Assembly: GCA_017516745.1 (NCBI GenBank)
Contig: JAFXBF010000019.1
Coordinates: 1-39,934 of the forward strand
Length of the DNA: 39,934 bases
Source of the DNA: Clostridia bacterium
Lineage (GTDB): Bacteria > Bacillota > Clostridia > Oscillospirales > Acutalibacteraceae
Direction of reading: 5' to 3'
Shown here one piece after another: positions 1-8,361 of this stretch. The notes beneath the pieces were generated by a model. That model searched no databases. It saw only the letters and a list, made by a program, of their open reading frames with translations, and was not told where the DNA came from. Position numbers and translations under genes: made by a program. Every line of letters begins with the position of its first letter. Position 1 is the first letter of the stretch.

Positions 1-630
1 GTCAAATCCATTGTAACCGCACAAGGAAAGATGGACCTCGAAAAGAAGAACAAGCAAAGCTATCAGGGATATATGTATGCAAGACTTCTTGCTTTCAGCA
101 ACGGTGACCTGCAGGCTATGTTTGATAAAAGCGACGGCTTTTTCAGAAGGCAGCTTGTACTGACAACCAAGGATAAAGATGAAGCAAGAATAGACGACCC
201 TCATATAGCAGAAAAAATGCGTGAGGAAATTGAAGGTATATTCCTGTGGGCATTTGAAGGCTTACAAAGATTACTCTCAAACAATTTTCAGTTTACCGAG
301 AGTGAACGGGCAATAAGCAACCGTGAAACTGTCAAGCGTAATAATGTCAATGCAGTTGAATTTATGGAGTCAGACGGATACTTTGTATTCGCAGAAGATA
401 AGTCCGTAACATCAAAGGAATTGTATGAGATTTACAAGCTGTGGTGCGAAGAAAATGCCTTGTCGCCTATGAGTTCAAGAAGCCTGAGCGATTTCCTGAT
501 TGCCAATGAAAACAGATACGGCATTAAAAGCAGTAACAATGTTTACAACAGAGAGCATCGCAGAGTAAGAGGCTTCATTGGCATAGAGGCGACGGCATCA
601 CCATTTATGAATAATCTGTATGGTTCATAA
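1..630 (+). CDS. Phage/plasmid primase, P4 family, C-terminal part (5' end outside window)
   Basis: The frame is open from the first base, so this is the 3' end of a longer gene; an internal ATG at 31 is not the true start. The visible ~209 residues resemble the end of D5/P4-type primase-helicases that replicate mobile elements: a segment around SNGDLQAMFDKSDGFFRRQ matches the last part of the helicase domain (nucleic-acid-stimulated ATPase, sensor region). It is followed by a helical tail with a winged-helix-like part (LYEIYKLWCEENALSPMSSR). Walker motifs would lie upstream and are not visible. It sits directly upstream of a mobilization gene, as in mobilizable islands of Clostridia. Family call is moderately sure; exact length is unknown. 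Confidence 0.75.
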   Translation, partial: VKSIVTAQGKMDLEKKNKQSYQGYMYARLLAFSNGDLQAMFDKSDGFFRRQLVLTTKDKDEARIDDPHIAEKMREEIEGIFLWAFEGLQRLLSNNFQFTESERAISNRETVKRNNVNAVEFMESDGYFVFAEDKSVTSKELYEIYKLWCEENALSPMSSRSLSDFLIANENRYGIKSSNNVYNREHRRVRGFIGIEATASPFMNNLYGS

Positions 631-649
631 ATGGTGAGTGTGAAGTTTT

Positions 650-900
650 ACGGGCATAACAACCGAAGTGCTGCCGGTGGCAGATGAAACGAGGTTGTTA
701 TGGCGCAGCGGTCAAAATTCATAGGCGCTACAAGCCGTAATGAATTTTGGGCACCGCAAGAGGGCGTCTATATGGGTGGCAATTCGCAAATTGCAGGGCA
801 AAGCCCTATAACCCCCTCGGAGAGCGCAACAGCATCTTTTGATAGCCTTATAGATGTCAAAAGTGCTTTTGCGTTACTCTTGACAAGAGTAACAGAACTT
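650..900. other. Inverted-repeat-rich stretch, candidate origin of transfer (oriT)
   Basis: Seen directly: CATAACAACC (655-664) pairs with GGTTGTTATG (693-702), enclosing the hairpin CTGCC-GGT-GGCAG (671-683). CAAAATTCAT (713-722) pairs with ATGAATTTTG (740-749). GGGC-AAA-GCCC is at 796-806. CTTTTGA (836-842) pairs with TCAAAAG (857-863). GTTACTCTT (873-881) pairs with AAGAGTAAC (885-893). Five perfect inverted repeats within 240 bases immediately before a MobV-type relaxase is the usual arrangement of an oriT. The nick site cannot be assigned from sequence alone. Confidence 0.5.
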
Positions 901-948
901 TTTATAAGGTTTGTAGATTATAAAAGTAAAGGAAAGGTGATTCTATAA
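700..948 (+). CDS. Possible small hypothetical protein (82 aa), doubtful
   Basis: An open frame begins at ATG 700, inside the right arm of an inverted repeat, and ends with TAA at 946-948. I recognise no family; composition is Ser/Ala/Gly-rich with a C-terminal amphipathic segment. It lies entirely over the inverted-repeat-rich candidate oriT, so it may be non-coding. In its favour, its stop codon overlaps the likely start of the relaxase gene (ATAAG), which would suit translational coupling. Confidence 0.25.
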   Translation: MAQRSKFIGATSRNEFWAPQEGVYMGGNSQIAGQSPITPSESATASFDSLIDVKSAFALLLTRVTELFIRFVDYKSKGKVIL

Positions 949-2126
949 GACGAACAATCAGTATATGCGTAGGTAAAGGTTCGGTGAAACACAACAGCAG
1001 AGAGTTCAATGCAAAGAATACTGACCCCGAAAGAACTCATATGAATACCGAATACTGCAATGAAAAAATTAAAAATGTATACCATCAACTGTTTGATGAA
1101 GCACTTCAAAGATATAACGATAAACAAAAACGAGCCGACAGAAAAATAGAAAACTACTATGAAAAAATCCGTTCAGGTAAGCAAGAAAAACCGTTTCATG
1201 AGATTATTATCCAAGTTGGTAACTGTGATAATATGAATTCAAAATCTTCTGACGGCGAGCTTGCAGAGATAATACTCGATGAGTATTATCAGGGTTTTCA
1301 GAAACGTAATCCCAGCTTAAAAGTCTTTTCGGCGCATTTGCATATGGACGAAGCAACACCTCATCTGCATATCGACTTCGTACCATTCACAACGAAAAGT
1401 AAACGAGGACTCGATACAAGAGTTTCACTAAAACAGGCTTTGGCTAATCAAGGTTTCACCGGCAACTCAAAACATGAAACTGAATGGAGTCTTTGGGTAG
1501 AGTCTGAAAAGGAAGCACTTTCAAAAGTTATGGAACGGTACGGTGTTGAATGGGAGCAGAAAGGCACTCACGAAAAGCACTTATCTGTTTATGATTACGA
1601 AAAGAAAATGCGTTCTCAGGAGGTTGAAAAGCTCACGGCAGAATCTGAAAAGCTGAATTTAAAGGTTGAAGAACTAACCGAAAAGGCAGAAGCTCTGATG
1701 CAGTTTAATTCAGATATAAGTGAGATAACAGAAGACTTTTATGAAACTGATGAGTTCAAATTACCTGAACCTCCGCCTCTGATGACAGCAAAAGTTTATA
1801 AGTCAAAATTTGTTGAACCTCTTTTCAGGAAGCTTCTTGACCTTGCAAAAACTGCAGTACGAAAGTGCTTTGAGCTGCAGAATCAGTTTAACAGTATAAA
1901 GTTATGGGGTAAGGCTGATAAAGTCAATGCAGGGCAAATTTTGTCTGAAAATCGCACCTTAACTGAACAGAATGAGAAGCTCAACAGAGATGTTCAGAAC
2001 TACAAGCTGCTTCGTAAAATCTTCGGTGATGAACAGATTGATTCTCTTGTAGCAAAAGCAAAAGAAACCGAAAGAGCAAACCGTCAGTCACGTTACAGAA
2101 AACAAACACCACGAAAAGAAAGGTAG
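945..2126 (+). CDS. MobV-type relaxase / plasmid recombination enzyme (Mob/Pre)
   Basis: Relaxase that would nick the element's oriT and pilot single-stranded DNA during conjugative mobilization. The HUH-type metal-binding motif is clear (HLHMDEATPHLHIDFVPF), and the N-terminus RRTISICVGKGSVKHNSREF plus DPERTH is the conserved first motif of this family in Clostridia. The first standard start is GTG 984, but that would remove the conserved RRTISICVGKGS block. In frame between the stop at 927 and 984 the only plausible codon is ATA 945, placed shortly after GGAAAGGTGA. I therefore annotate 945 and flag it. The C-terminal half is coiled coil (VEKLTAESEKLNLKVEEL). The gene is followed after 6 bases by the next one. 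Confidence 0.88.
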   Translation: MRRTISICVGKGSVKHNSREFNAKNTDPERTHMNTEYCNEKIKNVYHQLFDEALQRYNDKQKRADRKIENYYEKIRSGKQEKPFHEIIIQVGNCDNMNSKSSDGELAEIILDEYYQGFQKRNPSLKVFSAHLHMDEATPHLHIDFVPFTTKSKRGLDTRVSLKQALANQGFTGNSKHETEWSLWVESEKEALSKVMERYGVEWEQKGTHEKHLSVYDYEKKMRSQEVEKLTAESEKLNLKVEELTEKAEALMQFNSDISEITEDFYETDEFKLPEPPPLMTAKVYKSKFVEPLFRKLLDLAKTAVRKCFELQNQFNSIKLWGKADKVNAGQILSENRTLTEQNEKLNRDVQNYKLLRKIFGDEQIDSLVAKAKETERANRQSRYRKQTPRKER

Positions 2127-2132
2127 GTCGAT

Positions 2133-2399
2133 ATGAAAAGCTTTATTGAAGAATTTTATTACGGCAATATAGAGCCGCAGGAACTTAGTTCTGAGCTCGG
2201 CTCTTCCCTTAAAAAGAAGCTGAACTCACTCGTAAAAAACGAAGATGAGTTCAGAGAAAAGCTAACCGAGGAAGAAAAGAAACTGCTTCAGCAATACACA
2301 AATTTATACAACGAATTTCTCAGTATGAGTGTTGCCGACAGTTTTATTTCCGGTTTTCGGCTCGGTGCAAAATTCACACAAGATGTATTTGTAAAATAA
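2133..2399 (+). CDS. DUF6809-like small protein of mobile elements
   Basis: An 88-residue, charged, helical protein beginning MKSFIEEFYYGNIEPQE. This opening, and the conserved end with SFISGFRLGAKF, are typical of a small uncharacterised family (I believe DUF6809) found again and again between mobilization genes and TnpV in Clostridia elements. No function is known. It starts 6 bases after the relaxase stop, behind AGGTAGG, and is followed after 17 bases by tnpV, so the three are likely one transcript. Could be a regulatory or structural accessory protein; nothing in the sequence decides. Confidence 0.65.
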   Translation: MKSFIEEFYYGNIEPQELSSELGSSLKKKLNSLVKNEDEFREKLTEEEKKLLQQYTNLYNEFLSMSVADSFISGFRLGAKFTQDVFVK

Positions 2400-2416
2400 G
2401 AAAGGATGATATTAAT

Positions 2417-2794
2417 ATGAATAATAAATCTTCATTTGAGAAAAACGGTGGCACTTACAGAATGGTTAACGGTTATAGAATCCCCAATTTGGATTTACCG
2501 GAAGAAGCTAAGAAACCTCTCAGCAGATGGGGACAAGCACATTTGGATTATCTTTCTCATAATAAACAGGTGTTGCTTACAACAATGCTTGCCAAGGGTT
2601 CTTTATGGAAGTATCTTCAGGAAATAGACAAACAGGCCCAGGAGATGTTTGAAGCACTTGTTGAAGATATGTGCATAGATAATGATATAACTGAAGATCT
2701 GAAAGAAAACGACCAGATGAAATGGGTGCAGGAAATGAATCGCATCTATTCTTTTGCAGCAGAGCTTGTGCTCGAAGATTTAATTTATAGCTAA
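2417..2794 (+). CDS. tnpV: TnpV-like transposon-encoded protein
   Basis: A 125-residue protein with the layout of TnpV, first named in Tn4451-like elements: an N-terminal GGTYRMVNGYRIPNLDLPEE block, then LSRWGQAHLDYL, then a helical C-terminus with the DQMKWVQEMN motif. TnpV is common next to large serine recombinases but its role is not established. RBS AAGGATGA lies ahead of ATG 2417. The gene is the last before a strong terminator, marking the end of the mobilization block. Confidence 0.82.
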   Translation: MNNKSSFEKNGGTYRMVNGYRIPNLDLPEEAKKPLSRWGQAHLDYLSHNKQVLLTTMLAKGSLWKYLQEIDKQAQEMFEALVEDMCIDNDITEDLKENDQMKWVQEMNRIYSFAAELVLEDLIYS

Positions 2795-2801
2795 CTAAAA
2801 T

Positions 2802-2837
2802 GAGGGGCAGTGATTTTACTGCCCCTCGAACTTTTTC
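2802..2837 (+). terminator. Rho-independent terminator after tnpV
   Basis: GAGGGGCAGT (2802-2811) and ACTGCCCCTC (2818-2827) form a perfect 10-bp GC-rich stem with a 6-base loop, followed shortly by CTTTTTCTG. It separates the mobilization genes from the following defence-like cluster. Confidence 0.85.
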
Positions 2838-2950
2838 TGTTACTTTTTCGGCTTTTTGACACTATATTATAAAAGGTGGCAATATACAAAGTGCACAATA
2901 TTTTACTACTAATATTTTAATATAAAATGTAGTTTTAACTCGATTTTTTG

Positions 2951-2979
2951 TTGCAATATCAAAATCAGATTGTTATAAT
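2951..2979 (+). promoter_or_regulatory. Sigma-70-type promoter of the defence-like cluster
   Basis: TTGCAA at 2951-2956 and TATAAT at 2974-2979, separated by exactly 17 bases, about 35 bases upstream of the first start codon (ATG 3014). It is the only strong promoter I see ahead of the nine same-strand genes running to 12696. Confidence 0.75.
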
Positions 2980-3013
2980 AATAAGTGGATTATTATATTT
3001 AAGAGGTGTGCTT

Positions 3014-3223
3014 ATGGCTGTTAGTTATAAAAAACTCTGGAAACTCTTGATTGACCACGATATGAAGAAAAAAGATCTTGCAAAGGTCGCCGATATCAGC
3101 AATTACACAATCACAAAAATGAGCAAGGGTGAAAATGTCACCGTCGAAACCCTTGGTAAAATCTGCGCTGCATTGAATTGTGGTGTGGACGATATTATGG
3201 AATTTGTTCCGGAAGGAAAATAA
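3014..3223 (+). CDS. Small Cro/C1-type HTH regulator
   Basis: A 69-residue XRE-family DNA-binding protein: helices around KKDLAKVADISNYTITKMSKGE (residues 20-40) form the helix-turn-helix, and the end ALNCGVDDIMEFVPE is typical of this short Clostridia family. Start ATG 3014 is chosen because GAGGTG lies just ahead and the domain begins there; a longer frame reaches back to 2948 but would overlap the promoter. As the first gene behind the promoter and ahead of a restriction-modification-like gene, it may act as a controller protein for the cluster; this role is inferred. Confidence 0.85.
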   Translation: MAVSYKKLWKLLIDHDMKKKDLAKVADISNYTITKMSKGENVTVETLGKICAALNCGVDDIMEFVPEGK

Positions 3224-3234
3224 TAGGTCTTACT

Positions 3235-4224
3235 ATGAATAGAAATCAAATCGATATAAAAGAAAACTATATATACAAGCTCGATAATGAACTATTGGAG
3301 ATATTGTTAAAAGATCGATCCTCAAAGAAAAACATTATTTGGGCTACAGATAACTATGCGCATAAAGGGTTCGGTTATCAATTCTCAGATGAGATAACTA
3401 TTATGGCGATTACTGGTCATAAAGGCGGAGTAGTAAAGCCAAGAACCGAAAAGTCTAAAAAAGAACAGGCTGATCGCATCCGCGATAAAGCGGAAGTATT
3501 CACGCCTTCTTGGATATGCAACAAACAGAATAATCTCGTGGACAACGCATGGTTCGGAACAGACTTTGTGTTCAATGAGGAAACAGAAAAGACTTGGGTA
3601 GCAACCACCGAGCCGATCGTGTTCCCCACCGCAACAGGCAAGACTTGGCGAGATTATATTAACGATGTTCGTTTGGAAATCACCTGCGGTGAAGCACCGT
3701 ACCTTGTTAGTCGTTACGATACTGTCAGCGGATATATGATAGAACTTTCACAGCGTATTGGCTTGCTTGACAGAAAACTCCGTGTTGTGAGTGAGAATAC
3801 ACAAACAGAAAAAGAATGGCTGAAATGGGCAATCAAATCCTTTCAGAATATCTATGGCTACGATTGGCAGGGCGACAATGTGCTTTTGGCACGTGAAAAT
3901 CTACTTTTTACTTTCATTGATTACTACAAAGCAAAGTTTGACAAAGAACCCGATATCGATATTCTCAAGAAAATTGCTGAAATTCTCTCGTGGAATATAT
4001 GGCAGATGGACGGTTTGAAATTCGTAATCCCCGAAAGTTGTAAAGAGGTAGAAGAAGGACAGCTTACGTTATTTGATATGAATACAGAAAAACAGCCTTG
4101 TCCCGGATGTGCCAAGAACGATCCTTATGCACACACAGGGGTTTACTGTATTATAAAAGACTGGAAAGAAAATAAAACGACATCGTTTGTATCGTTATTA
4201 AAGGAGAAAAATTATGACAAATAA
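3235..4224 (+). CDS. Methylase-fold restriction-modification subunit without NPPY
   Basis: A 329-residue protein of a family often annotated restriction endonuclease subunit M. VFTPSWICNKQNNLVDNAW resembles the start of a methylase domain (yTP..ia), and LEITCGEAPYLVSRYD resembles a diverged SAM-binding motif I. I find no (N/D)PP(Y/F) catalytic motif, so it may be an inactive methylase-fold partner or specificity factor. Near the C-terminus PCPGCAKND supplies two cysteines. Start ATG 3235 (MNRNQIDIKE) is used because the frame upstream overlaps the HTH gene. It overlaps the next gene by 11 bases, so the two products are probably made together and act together. Confidence 0.7.
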   Translation: MNRNQIDIKENYIYKLDNELLEILLKDRSSKKNIIWATDNYAHKGFGYQFSDEITIMAITGHKGGVVKPRTEKSKKEQADRIRDKAEVFTPSWICNKQNNLVDNAWFGTDFVFNEETEKTWVATTEPIVFPTATGKTWRDYINDVRLEITCGEAPYLVSRYDTVSGYMIELSQRIGLLDRKLRVVSENTQTEKEWLKWAIKSFQNIYGYDWQGDNVLLARENLLFTFIDYYKAKFDKEPDIDILKKIAEILSWNIWQMDGLKFVIPESCKEVEEGQLTLFDMNTEKQPCPGCAKNDPYAHTGVYCIIKDWKENKTTSFVSLLKEKNYDK

Positions 4225-7200
4225 TTTCAGTATAGATGATACAATCATTGAAAAAATAGTTTTTGGTAGAATCGAACCAAAGATTTATGCTTTTGAAACG
4301 GATACTATTCCTAGATATCTTAAAGTAGGCGACACTTTTCGTTCAGTTGATGAACGTTTAAATGAATGGAAGAAAGCTGGCTTTAGCGACTTAAAACACG
4401 TTGGAGATTGGTCATCCGAAATAGCGGGAAAAGATATTTATTTTAGAGATTATTCTGTCCATAGTTATCTAGAGGACAATGGGAAAACGAGATTAACAAG
4501 AGATGTTTATCCGGGTAAACCATATTCTAAAGAGTTTTTTAAGGATGCTTCTAAAGAAGATGTTGAACAAGCCATTGCAGATATCGTTGATTCAAGCGAA
4601 AAAGATTATACAAAGTATATTTATTATGCAATTGGAAATAGAGCCACAGTTGAAACGGAATATAAAAGAGATAGTTTTGATTGGGAACCTCGCAGACCTC
4701 TTCAAACAGATACTATCGATAAGTTTAACCAAGCTCAAGCAAACGGTAGAAGTAATTTGCTAATGTATGCAGTAATGCGTTTTGGTAAATCTTTTACCTC
4801 TTTGTGTTGCGCAAAAGCAATGAACGCAAAATCTGTTTTGGTTGTATCGGGAAAAGCAGATGTTGCAGATGAATGGAAGAAAAATGTACAAAAACCTGGA
4901 CAATTTAACAATTTCAAATTCTTAAATTCAAAAGAATTAAAGAAAAACGATAAAGCTATTACCGATGCACAAGCTGACGGAAAATGTATCGTCTTATTCC
5001 TCACTTTGCAGGATTTATCGAAAGAGAAAAAACGTTTTTCAGAGCTGTTTAATTCCCAAATAGATTTGATGATCATTGATGAAACTCATTTTGGCGCAAG
5101 AGCTGAAACACTCGGAAAAGTAATTGCTGATGCTCATTACAAGGAAGATACTGCATTAAAACAGATAGAAAAAGAAGATGGAATTAATAGTGAAGCACTA
5201 GGCAGTCTGCAAGTGGATAAAGCTGAAAAAGAACTCGAGAAAGAGACAAAAGGATTAGACGTAAAGGTAAAACTGCATTTATCTGGAACTCCTTATCGCA
5301 TATTGTTGGGCAGTGAGTTCGAAAAAGAAGATGTAATATCTTTTTGCCAATATTCTGATATAATTAGCGAAAAAGAAAAATGGTATAAAGAAAATATTGC
5401 TGGTGGCAAGCAGGAAGAAACCGGTAAAGAAGAATGGGATAACCCTTATTATGGTTTTCCACAAATGGTTCGCTTTGCGTTCAATTTGAACGAGTCTTCC
5501 ATGAGCAAGATAAAGGAACTGGAAGAACAAGGATATTCATATCATTTATCTGCACTTTTTGCACCTCAGTCAATAGAAAAAGATAATGAAGGCAAATATC
5601 AAAAATTTGAATACGAGAACGAGGTTTTAGATTTCCTCCAAAGCATTGATGGAACTAAAAATGATAGGAATGTTTTATCGTTCCTTGACAATGAGCGCAT
5701 TAAAGAGGGTAAGCTTTGCCGTCATATTGTGATGGTTATGCCCTACTGTGCTTCTTGTGATGCAATGGAGAAGCTGATAAACGATAATAAAGACGCTTTA
5801 AAAAATCTTTCCGATTATGAAATAATAAATATTTCCGGTCTCAACTCCCAGTACACGAAAATTCAAGAAGTAAAATCCAAAATTGCAATCTGCGAATCGG
5901 AAGACAAAAAGACTATAACTTTAACTGTAAATCGTATGCTTACAGGTTGTACTGTACCCCAGTGGGATACGATGATTTTCTTGAAAGATACAGCATCTCC
6001 ACAGGATTATGACCAAGCGATCTTTAGACTTCAAAGTCAATACGTAGTTGAATATGAAGGCAAAGAATTGGTTAATGGCGAAGAGGTTAAAAAGGTTATA
6101 AAAAAAGATATGAAACCTCAAACCCTTTTGGTTGACTTCAATCCACAGAGAATGTTTTATCTGCAAGAGACAAAATCGCGTATTAATAATATCAATACAG
6201 CCGATGCTGGTAATGATGAAAGTGAGGAAAGAATCAAGCGAGATCTAGAAGTTTCACCCATTATTCATATATCAGAGAACAAATTGGTTGAAGTTGAACC
6301 AACGGATATACTGAAAGCAGTTAGTGAATATTCAACCAATCGCGGTATTACCGAAGCCGCAAACGATATTATTGTTGATGAAAATCTAATAAATTTTGAG
6401 AATGTAAAAAATGTAATTGACAAGGAATTTGAAATAGGTTCGGGCAAAGGGTTTGCAGAACAAGCATATTCAGGAGATGAAACTGATCTGGACGATGATG
6501 ATATTCACACTGGTGGAGAGACTGACGAAACTCCTGATGATCATGAAGCAAAACAAGACGATAACACCGGAACTGGCGAAACGCAAGAAAAAGAAACCGA
6601 TGTAAAAGTCTTTGTCAAAAAATGCCGTTCATATTATCGTAGAATTCTCTTTTATGCTTTTCTTAGCAAAGGCGAGAAAGAGATTAAGAACCTTAATGCT
6701 GTAATTGAAAGCCTAAGTAATGCCGAGAATGAGAGAATTTTTAACAATCTTGGTATGAATAGAGATTTTGTAGAATTTCTCAAAAACAATATGTCTGGCG
6801 CAGCTTTACGTTCTTTGGATAACAAAATTTATGATTTGTATCGATTATCCCACGAGTATGAAAATAGCGAAGATGATCCTATTAAGCGTGCGACAACAGC
6901 AATTCAAAGATTTGGTAAAATTAGTGATTCTGAAGTGGTAACCCCGCAAAGAATCGCAAAAGAAATGGTTGATTTAATCCCGGATGACGATTTCAAAAAA
7001 GTCTTTGAATGTGGCAAAAAGTTTTTGGATATTGCTTCTAAAATGGGTGAATTTGCTGTTGCAATTTACAGACGTGCCGAATCGTTGGGCATATCTAAGG
7101 AAGTAATCAAAAATAGTATTTATTCAATCCCCACATCTAATATAGCATACGAATTTACAAGATTTGTATATGAAAAACTTGCTTTAAACGAAGAGAATTT

Positions 7201-8356
7201 AGCGGAAAAATTTAATTCTTATGACCTGATAGGTTTAATTGATGAAAACGGAAAAGTTGATTATGAATCTATTGCTAAATTCTTAAAACAGAATAAGTCA
7301 TTTAACAGCATTACAATGAACGATGAAATTACAGAAGGAGATGAGATAGTGAATTTTGATGTAGTATTGGGTAATCCTCCGTATCAGTTAACTGGAGGTT
7401 CTGGTGGAACTAATGATGCACCCATATATCAACACTTTGTTGAAGTTGCGTATGAAGCAAATCCGACATTTGTTTCTCTTATAATACCTTCTAAATGGTT
7501 TGCAACTGGTAGAGAACACTTGTTGGGTGATTTCAGAAAGAAAATGCTCGGTGATAAATCTATCAAGGGAATGGTCTCTTATTCAGATTCACATGAAGTG
7601 TTCCCAGATGTCGCAATCAAGGGTGGAATATGTTACTTCTTGCATGATGGCAAATTTACAGGAAATTGTGCATACAAGCTTATTCAAAACGGTACAGAAA
7701 GTCTTGTCAGCAGAAAACTCGATGAGTTCGATATTTTGATTCAGGATCCAAGATTGGAAAGTATTGTTAGAAAAGTTAGCCAAGATATTAAAGATCAGGA
7801 CAATACCGTAGCATCTATTATTTCGGGCGATACTCCGTTTGGTATACCTACCAATCCTAAAACAAGTAGCAAACGAGCATTCCCTGTATATGATACATGC
7901 GATGGTTCACATGATACCATGTTGTTCTATCTTGAAAAGGCGACAAGAAAAATATCCTATATCGACAAGCAACAAATAAGCAAGAATTCTCAAGATGTCG
8001 AAAAATATAAAGTATTCCTTCCCAAAGCATATGGAGCTGGTGATAGTTTTCCGCATCAAATTGTAGGACAACCCGAATATGCACCGACCAACTCAGTATG
8101 TTCGCAAACATACCTATATGCAGCGTTTTCTTCCGAAATTGAAGCAAAAAACTTTATCACTTATCTTAAGACAAAAATGTTTAGAGCTTTGGTTTTGGCA
8201 AGTAAAACTTCTCAAGATTTACCAAGTAAAACATATAGATTTGTTCCAATTTTGGATTTTTCAAAACCGTGGACAGATGAGGAATTGTATGCTAAATACG
8301 AACTGACAGAGGAAGAAATCGCATTTATCGAATCTATGATTAAGCCGATGGAGTGA
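4214..8356 (+). CDS. Fused GIY-YIG-like nuclease / SF2 helicase / Eco57I-type DNA methylase
   Basis: 1380 residues. Residues ~22-90 (KIYAFETD, YLKVGDTFRSVDERLNEW, then HSYL) resemble GIY-YIG/T5orf172 nucleases. Residues ~180-610 are a superfamily 2 helicase: Walker A AVMRFGKS (186-193), DETH box (289-292), SGTP (357-360), and QAIFR near 602 as motif VI. A very acidic linker follows around 755-800. The C-terminal ~500 residues are an adenine methylase: VVTPQRIAKEMV, motif I FLDIASKMGEF (~937-947) and catalytic NPPY (1054-1057). This is a single-chain restriction-modification enzyme, similar in logic to type ISP/IIG enzymes. Methylation would mark self DNA while helicase and nuclease act on foreign DNA. 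RBS AAGGAG precedes ATG 4214. The nuclease assignment is the least certain part. Confidence 0.85.
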   Translation: MTNNFSIDDTIIEKIVFGRIEPKIYAFETDTIPRYLKVGDTFRSVDERLNEWKKAGFSDLKHVGDWSSEIAGKDIYFRDYSVHSYLEDNGKTRLTRDVYPGKPYSKEFFKDASKEDVEQAIADIVDSSEKDYTKYIYYAIGNRATVETEYKRDSFDWEPRRPLQTDTIDKFNQAQANGRSNLLMYAVMRFGKSFTSLCCAKAMNAKSVLVVSGKADVADEWKKNVQKPGQFNNFKFLNSKELKKNDKAITDAQADGKCIVLFLTLQDLSKEKKRFSELFNSQIDLMIIDETHFGARAETLGKVIADAHYKEDTALKQIEKEDGINSEALGSLQVDKAEKELEKETKGLDVKVKLHLSGTPYRILLGSEFEKEDVISFCQYSDIISEKEKWYKENIAGGKQEETGKEEWDNPYYGFPQMVRFAFNLNESSMSKIKELEEQGYSYHLSALFAPQSIEKDNEGKYQKFEYENEVLDFLQSIDGTKNDRNVLSFLDNERIKEGKLCRHIVMVMPYCASCDAMEKLINDNKDALKNLSDYEIINISGLNSQYTKIQEVKSKIAICESEDKKTITLTVNRMLTGCTVPQWDTMIFLKDTASPQDYDQAIFRLQSQYVVEYEGKELVNGEEVKKVIKKDMKPQTLLVDFNPQRMFYLQETKSRINNINTADAGNDESEERIKRDLEVSPIIHISENKLVEVEPTDILKAVSEYSTNRGITEAANDIIVDENLINFENVKNVIDKEFEIGSGKGFAEQAYSGDETDLDDDDIHTGGETDETPDDHEAKQDDNTGTGETQEKETDVKVFVKKCRSYYRRILFYAFLSKGEKEIKNLNAVIESLSNAENERIFNNLGMNRDFVEFLKNNMSGAALRSLDNKIYDLYRLSHEYENSEDDPIKRATTAIQRFGKISDSEVVTPQRIAKEMVDLIPDDDFKKVFECGKKFLDIASKMGEFAVAIYRRAESLGISKEVIKNSIYSIPTSNIAYEFTRFVYEKLALNEENLAEKFNSYDLIGLIDENGKVDYESIAKFLKQNKSFNSITMNDEITEGDEIVNFDVVLGNPPYQLTGGSGGTNDAPIYQHFVEVAYEANPTFVSLIIPSKWFATGREHLLGDFRKKMLGDKSIKGMVSYSDSHEVFPDVAIKGGICYFLHDGKFTGNCAYKLIQNGTESLVSRKLDEFDILIQDPRLESIVRKVSQDIKDQDNTVASIISGDTPFGIPTNPKTSSKRAFPVYDTCDGSHDTMLFYLEKATRKISYIDKQQISKNSQDVEKYKVFLPKAYGAGDSFPHQIVGQPEYAPTNSVCSQTYLYAAFSSEIEAKNFITYLKTKMFRALVLASKTSQDLPSKTYRFVPILDFSKPWTDEELYAKYELTEEEIAFIESMIKPME

Positions 8357-8361
8357 ATTGT

